A stretch of 64,000 bases of DNA from Accumulibacter sp. (GCA_031257115.1 JAIRPF010000075.1:1-64000); one strand, 5' to 3'; counted from the stretch's first letter, positions 20,832 to 33,201 are shown. Notes: generated by a model from the sequence alone, not told the origin. A program made the numbers and translations.

Positions 20832-21941
20832 TCATTTCCAGATGTTCAACGGCGACAGCATCCAGCACGCGACGACCGCCAGCCAGACCAGGCAGACCGG
20901 AATGAACACCTTCCAGCCAAGACGCATGACCTGGTCGTAACGATAACGCGGAAAGGTGGCGCGCACCCAGAAAAACAGCACCAGCACGCAGAATATCTTG
21001 ACGAGCAGCCAGAGAATGCTGTCGGGCAGGAAGGACACCGGCGAGAGCCAGCCGCCCAGGAACAGCAGGCTGACCAGTGTGCAGCCCATGAGCATCGCCG
21101 TGTATTCGGCGAGCTGGAACACCGCGAAGGCCATCCCGGAATATTCGACGTGGTAGCCGATGATTTCCGATTCGCCTTCCGCCAAGTCGAAGGGCGCGCG
21201 GTTGCATTCGGCGAAAATCGACGTGAGGTAGACCACGAACATCGGCAGCAGCGGCAGCCAGTTCCACGAAAGGAACTTCAGTCCCATCCCGGCGAACAGT
21301 CCGCGCCCCTGCCCCTGGACGATGTCTACCAGGTTGAGGCTGTTGGAAACCATCAGCACGACCACCAGCGACAGCCCCATCGCCACTTCGTAGGAAATCA
21401 TCTGCGCCGCGGAGCGCATGGAGCCGAGAAAGGCGTATTTGGAGTTCGGCGCCCAGCCCGACAGGATGACGCCGTAGACGCCGATCGACGTCACCGACAT
21501 CACGAACAGCAGGCTGGCGTCGATGTTGGCCAGCACGAGGAAGTCGTTGAACGGAATCACCGCCCAGGCGATCAGCGCGGGCGCGAAGGAAAAGAGGGGC
21601 GCCAGGAGGTAGACGGGCTTGTCCGCCTTGGCGGGGATCACGATTTCCTTGAGCAGCACCTTCAGGCCGTCGGCCAGGGGCTGGAACAGCCCCCACGGCC
21701 CGACGCGGTTCGGCCCGATGCGCACCTGCATCCAGCCGATGACCTTGCGTTCGGCGAACGTCTCGTAAGCCACGACCAGCAGCAGGGGCGCGATGATCAG
21801 CATCACCTTGACGACCGTCCAGACGAGCGTGACGAGATCCGGCCACGCGGCCCCGAACGTATCCTGCCCCATCCGCATCAGGGCGTCGAAAGGCGGAATC
21901 AGGAATCCCGGCAACAATTGATGCAGCGTCTCGACCATCAT
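20832..21941 (-). CDS. nuoH: NADH-quinone oxidoreductase subunit H
   Basis: [21 protein letters not shown]. Confidence 0.97.
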   Translation of the reverse strand: MMVETLHQLLPGFLIPPFDALMRMGQDTFGAAWPDLVTLVWTVVKVMLIIAPLLLVVAYETFAERKVIGWMQVRIGPNRVGPWGLFQPLADGLKVLLKEIVIPAKADKPVYLLAPLFSFAPALIAWAVIPFNDFLVLANIDASLLFVMSVTSIGVYGVILSGWAPNSKYAFLGSMRSAAQMISYEVAMGLSLVVVLMVSNSLNLVDIVQGQGRGLFAGMGLKFLSWNWLPLLPMFVVYLTSIFAECNRAPFDLAEGESEIIGYHVEYSGMAFAVFQLAEYTAMLMGCTLVSLLFLGGWLSPVSFLPDSILWLLVKIFCVLVLFFWVRATFPRYRYDQVMRLGWKVFIPVCLVWLAVVACWMLSPLNIWK

Positions 21942-24286
21942 GCGCGCTCCACGTCGATCGGTCCGAACATTCCGCCCAGCGAGGCGGTCGTCGCGTGCGC
22001 CGCCGCCACCCGGACGCAGTCCGGAGGCACCAGGGCGTCGGCGCGGGCCGTGAGAACGGCTTCCCCAGGCCCCTGCCTCACCCTCACCCTTTCCCCTGCG
22101 GCAACGCCGAGCCGATCGAGCGTTTCCGGATGGATGCGCGCGACGGGTTCGGCGGCGTCCCGCGTCTTTTGCAGCGCGCGCGCCCGGCGCGCCAGGGCGT
22201 CGGCGAAATGGATCGGCACGTCGGCGATGCGCTCCAGCCCCCCGGCGGACGCCGCCGGAAGCGGCGCCAGGGGCAAATCGACGCCGTTGTCCAGGTTTTC
22301 GGCGAACGGCGCGCCGGCCGGAATGAATTCGTCCCGCACCGCCTCGCTCGATTCATGATCGAACCCCGGCAGCGCCAGCGTGTTGCCGAGAACGCGCAGC
22401 ACCTTCCAGCCGGGACGCGCTTCGCCCGGCGGCCTGCAGACGCCGCTCACGCTCTGCACGCGCCCCTCGGTATTGACGTAGGTGCCGGAGGTTTCGGTGA
22501 AAGCCGCCAGCGGCAGGAGCGCGTCCGCGTAGTCCATCGCCGCCCCGTCGCGGAACGGCGTCATCACCGCCACGAAATCCGCCTGTTTGATCGCGGCGAC
22601 GGCCTCGCGCGGGTTGGCGCAATCAAATTCCGGCTCGACGCCCAGCAGGAGATAGGCCTTGCGCGGCCGGGCGAACATCTCGCGCGCGTTGAGACCGTCG
22701 AGACCCTCGCCGCCGGGCAAGGCGCCCGCGACATATCCGCCGACGCTGTTGGCGGCTTCCCCGATGAAGCCCAGCGACGCGCCGGTCAGCCTGGACAGAT
22801 CGGCGGCCAGCGCGTGCAACTGCCCGGCCTGATCCACCTGCTCGGCCACGTTGCCGAGGAAGATGGCTTTTTTCCCGCCCGTCGTCAGACTTTCGGCGAT
22901 GGCTTGCGCCTGCGCGCACGGCTCGACCGTTTCAAGCCCGGCGGGAACCGCCGCCCCAAGCCGCGTCGCCGCCGCCTTGAGCACGCCCGCCAGGGCGCGG
23001 GCCAAATTGCGCGGCGCGACCGAAATCCGCGCGTGCAGGTCGATCAGCGATTCGTCGCCCGTCACCGAAACGACGCTCACCTTGCCAGCCTTTCTGGCCA
23101 ATTGGCGCAACCTTTGCGCGAAAAGCGGATGATCCTTGCGCAGGAAACCGCCGACCACCAGCGCGGCGCTCAAATTCTGGATTTCCGCGATGCGCAGCCC
23201 TAGCCAGGGGATGCCAGCGCGCTTGCCGTCGCTGGAAAAATCACTGCGGCGCGGACGGAAATCGACGTTGCCGGAACCCATCGCGCGCATCAGTTTCCGC
23301 AAAAGATACAGCTCCTCGGCGGTCGAATGCGGCGACGCCAGCGCCGCGAGCGATCCAGCGCCGTGCTTGCCGGCGACGTCCTTCAGGGCGTGGGCGACGT
23401 AATCGAGCGCGACGTTCCATTCGACCTCGCGCAAGGCGCCGTCGACGCGAACCATCGGCTTTTGCAGGCGTTCCGCCGAATTCAGCGCCTCATACGAAAA
23501 ACGATCCTTGTCGGAAATCCAGCACTCGTTGATTTCTTCGTTCTCGCGGGGCAGCACGCGCATCACGCGGCCGTTTTTCACCTGCACGATCAGGTTCGTC
23601 CCCAGGCTGTCGTGCGGACTGACCGACCCGCGGCGCGACAATTCCCAGCTCCGCGCCGAATAGCGGAAGGGCTTCGAGGTCAGCGCGCCGACCGGGCAGA
23701 GGTCGATCATGTTGCCCGACAGTTCGGAATCGACGCTCCGCCCGACGAAGGTCAGTATCTCCGAATGCACGTTGCGGTTGGCCATGCCCAGTTCCATCAC
23801 CCCGGCGATCTCCTGGCCGAAGCGCACGCAACGGGTGCAATGGATGCAGCGCGACATTTCCCGCATCGAGATCAGCGGCCCGACATCCTTGGCCACGACG
23901 ACGTGCTTGGCTTCCCTGTAGCGCGACGCCGTGCCGCCGTAGCCGACCGAGAGATCCTGCAACTGGCATTCGCCGCCCTGGTCGCAGATCGGGCAATCGA
24001 GCGGATGATTGATGAGCAGGAACTCCATCACGCCTTTCTGCGCCTTCACCGCAAGCTCGGAGTGCGTGAATACCTTCATTCCATTCGCCGCCGGCGTGGC
24101 GCAGGCGGGCAGCGGCTTCGGGGCCTTTTCGACCTGAACCAGGCACATCCGGCAGTTGGCCGCGATGGACAGCTTCTTGTGGTAGCAGAAATGGGGAATG
24201 TAAGCGCCCAGCGCCCTGGCCGCGTCCATGATCGTGCTGCCGGGAGGCACCTGAACCTGTTTGCCGTCAATCTCGATGTCTAGCAT
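21938..24286 (-). CDS. nuoG: NADH-quinone oxidoreductase subunit G
   Basis: [38 protein letters not shown]. Confidence 0.96.
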   Translation of the reverse strand: MLDIEIDGKQVQVPPGSTIMDAARALGAYIPHFCYHKKLSIAANCRMCLVQVEKAPKPLPACATPAANGMKVFTHSELAVKAQKGVMEFLLINHPLDCPICDQGGECQLQDLSVGYGGTASRYREAKHVVVAKDVGPLISMREMSRCIHCTRCVRFGQEIAGVMELGMANRNVHSEILTFVGRSVDSELSGNMIDLCPVGALTSKPFRYSARSWELSRRGSVSPHDSLGTNLIVQVKNGRVMRVLPRENEEINECWISDKDRFSYEALNSAERLQKPMVRVDGALREVEWNVALDYVAHALKDVAGKHGAGSLAALASPHSTAEELYLLRKLMRAMGSGNVDFRPRRSDFSSDGKRAGIPWLGLRIAEIQNLSAALVVGGFLRKDHPLFAQRLRQLARKAGKVSVVSVTGDESLIDLHARISVAPRNLARALAGVLKAAATRLGAAVPAGLETVEPCAQAQAIAESLTTGGKKAIFLGNVAEQVDQAGQLHALAADLSRLTGASLGFIGEAANSVGGYVAGALPGGEGLDGLNAREMFARPRKAYLLLGVEPEFDCANPREAVAAIKQADFVAVMTPFRDGAAMDYADALLPLAAFTETSGTYVNTEGRVQSVSGVCRPPGEARPGWKVLRVLGNTLALPGFDHESSEAVRDEFIPAGAPFAENLDNGVDLPLAPLPAASAGGLERIADVPIHFADALARRARALQKTRDAAEPVARIHPETLDRLGVAAGERVRVRQGPGEAVLTARADALVPPDCVRVAAAHATTASLGGMFGPIDVERA

Positions 24287-24305
24287 ATCGCCGCCCTAAA
24301 TCGCC

Positions 24306-25634
24306 CTATTCCGCCGCCTTGAAGAACGTGCTGCCGGCGCGTTGCACCTCCGGCGGGACGAGGCATTTTCCGTGTTCGACGTGGTACGCGAATTCGTCCC
24401 GGAAATGCTTGAGAAACCCCTGCACCGGCATCGCCGCCGCGTCGCCCAGGGCGCAAACGGTCCGCCCCATGATGTTCGCCGTCAGGCTGGAGAGGAGTTC
24501 CAGGTCTTCCGGACGCCCCTCTCCGTGTTCGATCCGATGCACGATCCGGTACATCCAGCCGGTGCCTTCGCGGCAGGGCGTGCATTGCCCGCAGGATTCC
24601 TCGTGATAGAAATACGACAGGCGCTCCAGCGCCCTGACCATGCAGGTCGTCTCGTCCATCACGATGACCGCGCCGGAACCCATCATCGATCCCGCCTTGC
24701 CGATGCAGTCGTAATCCATGGTGCAATCCATGATGATTTCCGCCGGCAGGACCGGCGCGGACGATCCGCCCGGAATGCAGGCCTTGAGCTTGCGCCCGCC
24801 GCGCACGCCGCCGGCCATTTCGAGCAGGGTGGCGAACGGCGTGCCGAGAGGAAGCTCGTAATTGCCTGGCCGGTTGACGTGCCCGGACACGGAGAACAGT
24901 TTCGTGCCGCCGTTGTTCGGCTTGCCGGCTTCGAGATAGGCTTCCGCGCCCATGTTCAGGACGAACGGCACCGCGGCAAACGTCTCGGTATTGTTGATGG
25001 TGGTCGGTTTTCCGTACAGGCCCACGCTCGCCGGGAACGGCGGCTTGAAGCGCGGCTGGCCTTTCTTGCCCTCGATCGATTCGAGCAGCGCCGATTCCTC
25101 GCCGCAGACGTAGGCGCCGTAGCCGTGGTGGGCGAACAGCTCGAAGCCGAAGCCCGATCCGAGGATGTCCCTGCCGATGAATCCGGCCTCGCGCGCTTCG
25201 TCGAGCGCCTCCTCGAAACGCTTGTAGATTTCCCAGATTTCGCCGTGGATGTAGTTGTAGCCGCGTTCCGCGCCCACCGCGTAGGCGGCGATCGCCATGC
25301 CCTCGATCACCGCGTGCGGGTTGTTGCGCAGGATGTCACGATCCTTGAAAGTGCCCGGTTCGCCCTCGTCGGTATTGCAGACGATGTATTTGCCGTCCTT
25401 GAAGTCCTTCGGCATGAAGCTCCACTTGAGGCCGGTGGGAAAGCCCGCGCCGCCCCGTCCGCGCAGGCCGGATTTCTTGATTTCGCCGATGACCTGATCC
25501 GCCGGAATCTTCTCTTCGAGAATTTTCCTCAGAGCACCGTAGCCGCCCCGTTTCACGTAATCCCGCAAGCGCCACGCGGCATCGCCGTTCCAGCCGACGG
25601 TCAGTATCGGGTTGATCGCGCCGAGGATGGCCAT
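24306..25634 (-). CDS. nuoF: NADH-quinone oxidoreductase subunit F
   Basis: [26 protein letters not shown]; start [11 protein letters not shown]. Confidence 0.96.
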   Translation of the reverse strand: MAILGAINPILTVGWNGDAAWRLRDYVKRGGYGALRKILEEKIPADQVIGEIKKSGLRGRGGAGFPTGLKWSFMPKDFKDGKYIVCNTDEGEPGTFKDRDILRNNPHAVIEGMAIAAYAVGAERGYNYIHGEIWEIYKRFEEALDEAREAGFIGRDILGSGFGFELFAHHGYGAYVCGEESALLESIEGKKGQPRFKPPFPASVGLYGKPTTINNTETFAAVPFVLNMGAEAYLEAGKPNNGGTKLFSVSGHVNRPGNYELPLGTPFATLLEMAGGVRGGRKLKACIPGGSSAPVLPAEIIMDCTMDYDCIGKAGSMMGSGAVIVMDETTCMVRALERLSYFYHEESCGQCTPCREGTGWMYRIVHRIEHGEGRPEDLELLSSLTANIMGRTVCALGDAAAMPVQGFLKHFRDEFAYHVEHGKCLVPPEVQRAGSTFFKAAE

Positions 25635-26107
25635 TATTCGAGCTCCTCCAGCAGTTTGTCGATTTCCTCCGGCCGCATGTGGCCGCACATGCGCCGGTTG
25701 TTCACCAGCATCACCGGCGCGTCGCCGCAAGCGCCCAGGCACTCGCCTTCCTTGAGCGTGAACTTTCCGTCCGGAGTCGTTTCGTCGAAGCCGATGCCCA
25801 GTTTTTCCTTGAGATACCCGGCGGCGTCGCCGCCGCCCGACAACGTGCACGGCAGGTTGGTGCACACCGTCAGCTTGTATTTGCCGACCGGCTTGAGATC
25901 GTACATGTTGTAGAAACTCGCGACCTCGTAGGCGGCGATCGGCGCCATGCCCAGGTAGGTCGCCACGAACTCGATCGCCTCGCTCGGCAGCCAGCCCAGT
26001 TCCTCCTGGGCGATGGCCAGCGCCGCCATGACTGCGGACTGCTTCTGGCCGGCGGGATACTTGGCGATCTCGCGGTCGATCTTTTGGATGGATTCTGTGG
26101 TCAGCAT
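25634..26107 (-). CDS. nuoE: NADH-quinone oxidoreductase subunit E
   Basis: [22 protein letters not shown]. Confidence 0.96.
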   Translation of the reverse strand: MLTTESIQKIDREIAKYPAGQKQSAVMAALAIAQEELGWLPSEAIEFVATYLGMAPIAAYEVASFYNMYDLKPVGKYKLTVCTNLPCTLSGGGDAAGYLKEKLGIGFDETTPDGKFTLKEGECLGACGDAPVMLVNNRRMCGHMRPEEIDKLLEELE

Positions 26108-27360
26108 CAGCGGTCTATCTCGCCAAAAACGATATCGATGGTCCCCATCATGGTCACCACGTCGGCGATCATGTGGCCGCGCACCAGTTCGTCCATGGCC
26201 GACAGATGGACGTAGCCGGACGAACGGATTTTCAGCCGGTAGGGCTTGTTGGCGCCATCGGAAACGACGTAGACGCCGAATTCCCCCTTGGGATGCTCGA
26301 CGGCCGAGTAGACCTGCCCTTCCGGGACGTGGAAGCCTTCCGAGCACAGTTTGAAATGGTGGATCAGCGCCTCCATGTTCGTTTTCATGTCGACGCGGCT
26401 CGGCCGGGCAACCTTGGCGTTGTCCGAGACGACCGGCCCCGGATTGGCGCGCAGCCAGTCGATGCACTGCTGGAGGAGGCGGTTCGACTGGCGCATCTCG
26501 TTGATCCGCACGAGATAGCGGTCGTAGCAGTCGCCGGCCGTCCCCACCGGAATGTCGAAATCGAGGCGGTCATAAACCGCGTAGGGCTGTTTCTTGCGCA
26601 GATCCCAGGCGAAGCCGGAGCCGCGCAGCATCGCCCCGGTGAAACCGAGCTGCAACGCCCGGTCGGGCGGCACGACGCCGACATCGACCAAGCGCTGCTT
26701 CCAGATGCGGTTATCGGTCAGCAGGGTCTCGTAATCGTCGACGATCTTCGGAAAACGGTTCACGAAGTCTTGCAGGAAATCGAGGAAGGTCCCGCTCCGC
26801 GCCTCGTTCAGCTGCTTGAGCCTGGCGCCGTTTTTCCACTTGGATTCCTTGTATTGCGGCATGCTGTCCGGCAGGTCGCGGTATACCCCGCCGGGGCGAT
26901 AGTACGCCGCGTGCCAGCGCGTTCCGCTCACCGCCTCGTAGCAATCCATCAAATCCTCGCGCTCGCGGCAGCCGTACAGCATCATGGTCATCGCGCCGAC
27001 GTCGAGGCCGTGCGAGCCGATGAACATCAGGTGATTCAGTATCCGGGTGATTTCGTCGAACATCACCCGGATGTACTGCGCGCGAACCGGAACCTCGATG
27101 CCGAGCATCCGTTCGAGCGCCAGGCAATAGGCGTGCTCGCTCGCCATCATCGACATGTAGTCGAGCCGGTCCATGTAGGGGAGCGACTGGATCCATGTTC
27201 TCGTTTCCACCAGCTTCTCGGTGGCCCGGTGCAGAAAGCCGATGTGCGGATCGGCGCGCACGACGACCTCGCCGTCAAGCTCCAGCACCATGCGCAGCAC
27301 CCCGTGCGCCGCCGGATGCTGGGGACCGAAATTGAGAGTGTAATTCTGGATGTCAGGCAT
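26107..27360 (-). CDS. nuoD: NADH-quinone oxidoreductase subunit D
   Basis: [22 protein letters not shown]. Confidence 0.97.
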   Translation of the reverse strand: MPDIQNYTLNFGPQHPAAHGVLRMVLELDGEVVVRADPHIGFLHRATEKLVETRTWIQSLPYMDRLDYMSMMASEHAYCLALERMLGIEVPVRAQYIRVMFDEITRILNHLMFIGSHGLDVGAMTMMLYGCREREDLMDCYEAVSGTRWHAAYYRPGGVYRDLPDSMPQYKESKWKNGARLKQLNEARSGTFLDFLQDFVNRFPKIVDDYETLLTDNRIWKQRLVDVGVVPPDRALQLGFTGAMLRGSGFAWDLRKKQPYAVYDRLDFDIPVGTAGDCYDRYLVRINEMRQSNRLLQQCIDWLRANPGPVVSDNAKVARPSRVDMKTNMEALIHHFKLCSEGFHVPEGQVYSAVEHPKGEFGVYVVSDGANKPYRLKIRSSGYVHLSAMDELVRGHMIADVVTMMGTIDIVFGEIDR

Positions 27361-27958
27361 TTTTCACGCCCCCGTAGTTCTCCTCGCGGACGATCCGGGG
27401 CGTGATCTCCCGCGGCTCGATGGTGACCGGCTGGTAGACGACGCGCTTTTGCTCCGGATCGTAGCGCATTTCGACGTGGCCGCTGACCGGGAAATCCTTG
27501 CGGAAGGGATGCCCGATGAATCCGTAATCGGTGAGTATCCGGCGCAGGTCGGCGTGCCCCGGAAAGACGATCCCGTAGAGGTCGAAAGCCTCCCGCTCGA
27601 ACCAGTTGGCCGAATTCCAGACGGAAACGACGGACGGCACGGCGGGAAAATCGTCGTCGGGCGCGAAGCAGCGCACGCGCAGACGCCAGTTGTGGGCGAT
27701 CGAGAGCAGGTGGACGACGACGGCGAAGCGCCTGCCCTGCCAGCGCCCGTCGCCGTAGGCCGAATAATCGACGCCGCAAAGGTCGATCAACTGCTCGAAA
27801 CCGAGTTCCGGCTCGTCGCGCAGCGTCAGCATCGCCTCCGGGTAGGCGGCGGCGTCGATGTCGACGGTGATCTCGCCCAAAGCCGTTTGCAGCCCGGCGA
27901 TCCGGTCTCCGAAATGCTTCCGCAGGTTCTGGCTCAGCAGTTCGATCTTGGCGGACAT
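27353..27958 (-). CDS. nuoC: NADH-quinone oxidoreductase subunit C
   Basis: [39 protein letters not shown]. Confidence 0.97.
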   Translation of the reverse strand: MSAKIELLSQNLRKHFGDRIAGLQTALGEITVDIDAAAYPEAMLTLRDEPELGFEQLIDLCGVDYSAYGDGRWQGRRFAVVVHLLSIAHNWRLRVRCFAPDDDFPAVPSVVSVWNSANWFEREAFDLYGIVFPGHADLRRILTDYGFIGHPFRKDFPVSGHVEMRYDPEQKRVVYQPVTIEPREITPRIVREENYGGVKNA

Positions 27959-27976
27959 GGGGTTCCTCGGATTGGA

Positions 27977-28471
27977 TTAGCGGGCGATGACGCTGGCGCG
28001 GGCGATGGTGCTGGTATGGCGAATCTTGTTCTGTAGTTGCAGCAGGCCGTAGAGCAGCGCCTCGGACGTGGGAGGGCAGCCGGGAACGTAAATGTCGACC
28101 GGCACGATACGGTCGCAGCCGCGCACCACGGAATAGGCGTAATGGTAATAACCGCCGCCGTTGGCGCAGGACCCCATCGAAACGACCCAGCGCGGCTCGG
28201 CCATCTGGTCATAGACTTTCCTCAGCGCCGGCGCCATCTTGTTGGTCAGCGTCCCCGCGACGATCATCACGTCGGCCTGGCGCGGACTTGGGCGGAAAAC
28301 GATGCCGAAGCGGTCGAGGTCGTAGCGCGAGCAGCCCGTGTGGATCATCTCGATCGCGCAGCAGGCCAAGCCGAAAGTCATCGGCCACATCGAGCCGGTG
28401 CGCATGTAGTTGATCAGCTTGTCGGCGGTCGTGGTGATGAAGCCTTCCTGGAGGATTCCTTCGATACTCAT
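27977..28471 (-). CDS. nuoB: NADH-quinone oxidoreductase subunit B
   Basis: [46 protein letters not shown]. Confidence 0.97.
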   Translation of the reverse strand: MSIEGILQEGFITTTADKLINYMRTGSMWPMTFGLACCAIEMIHTGCSRYDLDRFGIVFRPSPRQADVMIVAGTLTNKMAPALRKVYDQMAEPRWVVSMGSCANGGGYYHYAYSVVRGCDRIVPVDIYVPGCPPTSEALLYGLLQLQNKIRHTSTIARASVIAR

Positions 28472-28478
28472 GGCCCGG

Positions 28479-28853
28479 TCACTCCCAATCCAGCGCGCCC
28501 CTGGCCCAAGCGTAGACGTAGCCCACGAGCAGGATCGCCAGGAACACAAGCATCTCGATGAAACCGAACCACCGCACGGAATCGGTTTGCGCGATTTCCT
28601 TGAAGATCGTCGCCCACGGCACCAGGAAGGCAACTTCCAGATCGAAAAGGATGAACAGGATCGAGATCAGGTAATAGCGGACGTCGAATTTCATGCGCGC
28701 GTCCTCGAACGCATCGAAGCCGCACTCATAGGGGGAAAGCTTTTCTTCGTTGGGGCGGCGCGGGGCGACCAGCGTCCCGGTGATCACGGGCGCGACTCCG
28801 AAAACGATGCCGATCAGGACGAAGACAAATATCGGGAAGTAATTTTCCAACAT
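28479..28853 (-). CDS. nuoA: NADH-quinone oxidoreductase subunit A
   Basis: [41 protein letters not shown]. Confidence 0.97.
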   Translation of the reverse strand: MLENYFPIFVFVLIGIVFGVAPVITGTLVAPRRPNEEKLSPYECGFDAFEDARMKFDVRYYLISILFILFDLEVAFLVPWATIFKEIAQTDSVRWFGFIEMLVFLAILLVGYVYAWARGALDWE

Positions 28854-29039
28854 GATCCATCGCGCCTAAGTTTCAAACCGAAATCACCCTTTTCGGATGA
28901 CGGTGCCTGGTGGATACCAAAAACCTGCCTGAATTCACCAACTTACCCAATCCTGGGCGGGAGAAATGTGAGAACGTTCAAGGGCATTATATTTCGGATT
29001 CTACGGAGATACAAATACCCAAGTATTTTGTGCCTGGGT

Positions 29040-29458
29040 TAAATGGGGTGTCCTGGGTGAAGCACGTTACTTTCGCGCGCTATCTCGGCGTCGTGAATTT
29101 TCCCAACGGGAACGCCTACGCCGACCCCAACGTGGCCTTGCCCGACGAGATGTATTTCGTCGATCGCAAGGCCACGGAAAATTCCGTGATGATCGAGTGG
29201 GAACTCACGTCCGCCATCGACCTTGTGAACATCAAGCTGCCGCGCCGCCAGGTCATCGCCAATACCTGCCCCTGGAAGTATCGCGGCGTGGAGTGTGGGT
29301 ATACCGGCGGCGCGGTGGCGGACGAGTACGACAAGGCGACCACGGACGTGAGTAAGGACAAGTGTGGAAAGCGTCTTGCTTCCTGCAAGCTGCGCTTCGG
29401 CGCCGCCAGTGACAACCTGCGCTATGGCGGTTTCCCCGCCGCGCAACTCGTGAAGTGA
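29040..29458 (+). pseudogene. Phage minor tail protein L, N-terminally truncated
   Basis: IANTCPWKYRGVECGYTGG...CGKRLASCKLRFG..LRYGGFPAAQL is the lambda gpL-type C-terminus; N-terminal part missing. Confidence 0.75.
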
Positions 29459-29463
29459 CTCTC

Positions 29464-29742
29464 ATGGACGACGCGATCCTTCAATCCTCCGCGCTCCCCG
29501 GCATCATTGACGCCGTGGCGAGACACGCCGCCGGAGTGGCTCCGCACGAATGCTGCGGGCTTGTCGCCGAGATCGATGGGAGATATGCCTATCTGCCCTG
29601 CGAGAACGTGGCGCGTCCCGATCCGGAGACCCGCTTCATGATCGCTCCGGAAGCCTGGATCGAGGCGGAGGAACGCGGGCGCGTCGTCATGATCTGCCAT
29701 TCGCACGTGGGCAAGCCGCCGCTCCGCGTGTCTCGCTTGTAA
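29464..29742 (+). pseudogene. Phage tail assembly protein K-like (JAB/Mov34 domain), C-terminally truncated
   Basis: HECCGLVAE...MICHSHVGKPP; NlpC/P60 domain missing; adjacent to L. Confidence 0.65.
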
Positions 29743-30154
29743 TTCGTACTTGCAAGCTGCTGAGTGCCAACAAATATCAAGAGGAGGAACAGCAATCTTT
29801 TGTGGAGTCCTTGGGTGTTATTCCAATAGACCCAATTAAGTTAAACAAAACTGACGCCAGTAAAGCCATTGAGTCGATGCTTAGACTTGCCCAGTCTACA
29901 GGAGGCAGCCTCCGTGTTGAGCTAGTCCCAAATAAGGACCAAGGGTTTGAATTGAGGGAGGTTTAGATGTGCGTTTAAGCGGCTCAGGGAAGCATGAAAC
30001 AAAATGACGCCATAGCTTTCGTCCCACGTTCCACGAACCGGCGGGTAGGAGTGCCTAGAAAAATCCGGGGTGTATTTTCAAACTTTTGTATGGACTTTCC
30101 ACTACTCTTAGTGTAGGATACTTCTTGTAATGTCTATTTTAGTGAGTGTGTGCC

Positions 30155-30490
30155 ATGAATGATATGCCGATTGTAAGTGTGAAAGTCCCCCAAACAGCTA
30201 TACCCGCTATTAAGCAAGGGGCTTATAGAAATCTTAGGAATAAGTCAGAGGTCATTCGCGGATTGATGAGTCTATACGCCAATAACCCTACCCGCATCCT
30301 GAGTCTTATCCAAGACCGTTTAACCTATTGGGATGGGGAAGATATTCCTTGTGTTGACACCACAGTGAGGATGCCAACTGATTTATTGGAGTCATTCAAA
30401 CAGGTAGCCAAGATGGCGGGGTATCCATTTGACCGCCTATTGCCAATGGTCGTCGAAAGAGAGGTATTGAATTACCAGAGAACTCTATGA
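30155..30490 (+). CDS. Hypothetical protein (possible ribbon-helix-helix-like N-terminus)
   Basis: ORF in low-GC island; IVSVKVPQTAIPAIKQGAYRNLRNKSEVIRGLMSLY. Confidence 0.45.
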   Translation: MNDMPIVSVKVPQTAIPAIKQGAYRNLRNKSEVIRGLMSLYANNPTRILSLIQDRLTYWDGEDIPCVDTTVRMPTDLLESFKQVAKMAGYPFDRLLPMVVEREVLNYQRTL

Positions 30491-30596
30491 ATAACCTTGT
30501 GTGAGAGGAATCACAGGCCAACATGGAACCGCAAGCGGATATTGAATTACATGCCCTGCGTGGAGTATTGGAACCACAGGATGCGTTATAGGCCCC

Positions 30597-31100
30597 ATGT
30601 CCTCTATCTACAGCCGAAAACGTAACCGGTCACGCATCAAGAATGCCACGGTTCCAAAAGCCACTGAGGCTGTCAAGGAGATTCAGACTGTCAGGGTGGC
30701 CGCAGTTAAATCCACGCAACCCGTCAAGAGGCGCCAGCTCAAGGCTGTGTGGCCAGTAAAAGTCCCTATAGCCACACTTAGGGCTGGGCGTAAGCGTAAA
30801 AAAGTAGCCAGCAAGAAAACTCCTAAGGCGCCGCCACCACCTTTCAAGGATATTTCTGATATCAGTGACGATGCTGTACGCACGGAGATGGAGGTTTGGA
30901 AAGCCGTGAATGACCATAGATTCACACCTAACCTGTTTGACCCTCCGAATAGAAACCCTGCGCCCCAAGAAAGCCGCCCCACGGTGCGTGAAATGGTGCT
31001 GCCGAAGTCCCGAACCATGTCACGTTTTCTTGACCGTAAGATAAAAGTTGTACCACACTACGAATGGTTCAGGGACTTTGACCCTATCCGCTCCAAATAG
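30597..31100 (+). CDS. Hypothetical basic protein, no recognised family
   Basis: 167-aa ORF rich in Lys/Arg/Pro. Confidence 0.4.
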   Translation: MSSIYSRKRNRSRIKNATVPKATEAVKEIQTVRVAAVKSTQPVKRRQLKAVWPVKVPIATLRAGRKRKKVASKKTPKAPPPPFKDISDISDDAVRTEMEVWKAVNDHRFTPNLFDPPNRNPAPQESRPTVREMVLPKSRTMSRFLDRKIKVVPHYEWFRDFDPIRSK

Positions 31101-31340
31101 CCTTGTTTAGTTTAGCCACAACCGTATCCCGCAAAACCTGCCGTATCTCGTAAAACCTGCGGATGTCTTGACAACCTGCAATTATGATTGCCGGCGATAG
31201 ATTAGGTAAATTTGCCCCTCCAGATGTATAAAACACTCTATAAACAATAAGTTACTGATGGCGAGCATGGGTTTCTTGTCGAGCGCCCTACCAAAAATTG
31301 GTACTCCTTGGTACAATCAGAAATTACTGGAGGAAACCGC

Positions 31341-31595
31341 ATGAGCCGGAATACGTCCGTGGCCCTTGGACCACACTTTGCCAGTTTTATCGAAGCCCAG
31401 GTACAGAGTGGGCGCTATGGCACGGCCAGCGATGTAGTCCGGGCCGGGTTGAGGCTCCTGGAGGAGCATGAGACCAGGGTGAAAGCCTTGCAGGATGCCT
31501 TGATTGCTGGAGAGAAATCAGGTGAGCCACGGCCATTCAACAGCGACGACTTCCTGAACAGGATGCACGCACAGCATGTTGCTGAACATGCCTAG
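31341..31595 (+). CDS. parD: ParD-family antitoxin
   Basis: MSRNTSVALGPHFASFIEAQVQSGRYGTASDVVRAGLRLLEEHE. Confidence 0.85.
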   Translation: MSRNTSVALGPHFASFIEAQVQSGRYGTASDVVRAGLRLLEEHETRVKALQDALIAGEKSGEPRPFNSDDFLNRMHAQHVAEHA

Positions 31596-32400
31596 CAAGA
31601 CCTATAGACTATCCCCGATGGCTGTTGCCGACCTTGAAGGAATCTGGTTATACACGCTGGAGAACTGGTCGATAAAGCAAGCTGACGCCTACCACCACAA
31701 TTTTGTCGAAGCGTTTGAGGGCTTGGCGGCGGGTACGAAACGAGGAAGGTCAACGGATGTGCGGCCTGGCTATCAAAAGTACCTGTGTGGCTCGCATGCG
31801 CTCAGGCAATCACTGGACTACTGGATGGGCCGGGTGAAGGAAGCCAGGGAGCGCGTCAACGCCGTGAACAAGGAGCGCGCGGACGAGGAACTCCGCTGGA
31901 AGCTGGAGGAGGCGGAGTACAGGTCAGGCATGGAGGCGCTGGAGGCCATGCGGGGCCGCCTCGCGGGGATGGAAGGCGATCTGCGCGAAGTCTCCTTCAA
32001 CAACGCGCTTCTCAAGAAGATTCGCTCGATCCGCCCGCTGGTGGCCGACAAGCTGTGGAACAAGCTGCTCGCCGCCGTGGGGTCCATGTTCTCCCGCGTG
32101 CGCGGCGCGGACTCACTCATCGTCAAGACGCCCAAGGGCTTCCTGTGCAACGGCGAGGCCATCGAATCCCTTTCGGGTTCAACCCTCGACGCGCTGGGAC
32201 TTGCCATCCGCGCCGCCCTTTGCAAGACCTTCCTGCCGCACTGCGGGTTCATCGTCCTCGACGAACCCGCCGCCGCGTGCGACCCGGAACGCACCGCCAA
32301 CCTGCTCGGATTCCTCGCCTCCGTGGGCTTCGAGCAGACCCTTTTGATCACGCATGAAGAAATCAGTGAAACCTTCGCGGATTGTCTGATTGCCCTTTGA
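31588..32400 (+). CDS. Chimeric ORF: truncated ParE toxin fused in frame to C-terminal half of an SMC/RecN-like ATPase
   Basis: N-term MPSKTYRLSPMAVADLEGIWLYTLENW...YLCGSHA is ParE; C-term SGSTLDALGLAIRAAL (ABC signature-like) and FIVLDEPAAACDPERTANLLGFL (Walker B); no Walker A. Confidence 0.7.
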   Translation: MPSKTYRLSPMAVADLEGIWLYTLENWSIKQADAYHHNFVEAFEGLAAGTKRGRSTDVRPGYQKYLCGSHALRQSLDYWMGRVKEARERVNAVNKERADEELRWKLEEAEYRSGMEALEAMRGRLAGMEGDLREVSFNNALLKKIRSIRPLVADKLWNKLLAAVGSMFSRVRGADSLIVKTPKGFLCNGEAIESLSGSTLDALGLAIRAALCKTFLPHCGFIVLDEPAAACDPERTANLLGFLASVGFEQTLLITHEEISETFADCLIAL

Positions 32401-32513
32401 GGAGAAGCAAGGATGACCCATGACCATGAAGCGCCCAAGGAAGCCGTGGCGGCTTGATCCCTAACCAGGGCGCGGGAACCACGGCCCGCGCCCAATTCAA
32501 GGAGAGCGTTCCC

Positions 32514-32816
32514 ATGCCACAAGGCACTGAATCCAAGGGCGGCGTGATGATCCGCTACATCACGCTCCCCGATGGCAAGCTCGAAGACATGCTCCACCAG
32601 GCGGCTCGGCGCGGCGCCGAGGAAGCCCTGCGGAGGATGTCCGTCTACGACCTCGCGGGCGCCTCGAAGCGCCTTGGAATGTGTGAAAACACGCTCCGCA
32701 AGCGCATCCGCGACAAGAAGATCATCCCCGTGGACGGGAGGATCACGGAAATCGAGATACTGCGCTATCTCGGTGTTGTTCAACAGGAACCGGAAAGGAT
32801 GGAGGTGAGAGCATGA
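32514..32816 (+). CDS. Small helix-turn-helix / excisionase-like protein
   Basis: MSVYDLAGASKRLGMCENTLRKRIRDKKIIPVDGRITEIEILRYLG. Confidence 0.55.
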   Translation: MPQGTESKGGVMIRYITLPDGKLEDMLHQAARRGAEEALRRMSVYDLAGASKRLGMCENTLRKRIRDKKIIPVDGRITEIEILRYLGVVQQEPERMEVRA

Positions 32817-32823
32817 AATGAGG

Positions 32824-33201
32824 CTACTTACCCCCAAGCCTTAGAAAAGCCACAGCCAGGGTCCCGATAGTTACGGAAGCCACCACGCCTCCAAGCCAAT
32901 CGTGGCCCTGCAAGGCCGCATATATTCCTCCACCAATACCACAGAAACCCATGACCGTGGAGAAAATGTAGGCGATGACCCGCTCTATGAAAACGAACTT
33001 GTTTACACGGCACTGTTCCGCCCGGCGATGCCCTGCTTCGATTTGTGTCTGCTCGAAAACCCAATCCACACGATCGGGCCTGATGGCATGAAGCCTTTCT
33101 ATCCCGGCAATGGGCAGGATAGGCGCGTCGGATTGCGTATCCTGCAAGGCTAGTTCGGACCCGTCCTTATTTCTGGCGAGCGCGTTTGTCTGTCGGCTCA
33201 C
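32824..33201 (-). CDS. DUF2335-like membrane protein (phage-associated)
   Basis: Two TM helices after a charged QTQIEAGHRRAEQ segment. Confidence 0.55.
   Translation of the reverse strand: MSRQTNALARNKDGSELALQDTQSDAPILPIAGIERLHAIRPDRVDWVFEQTQIEAGHRRAEQCRVNKFVFIERVIAYIFSTVMGFCGIGGGIYAALQGHDWLGGVVASVTIGTLAVAFLRLGGK

Noticed and set aside
28850-28930. Possible attR duplication of the tRNA-Leu 3' end near nuoA
   Set aside because: Only GGTGCC matches; too short to support an att site.
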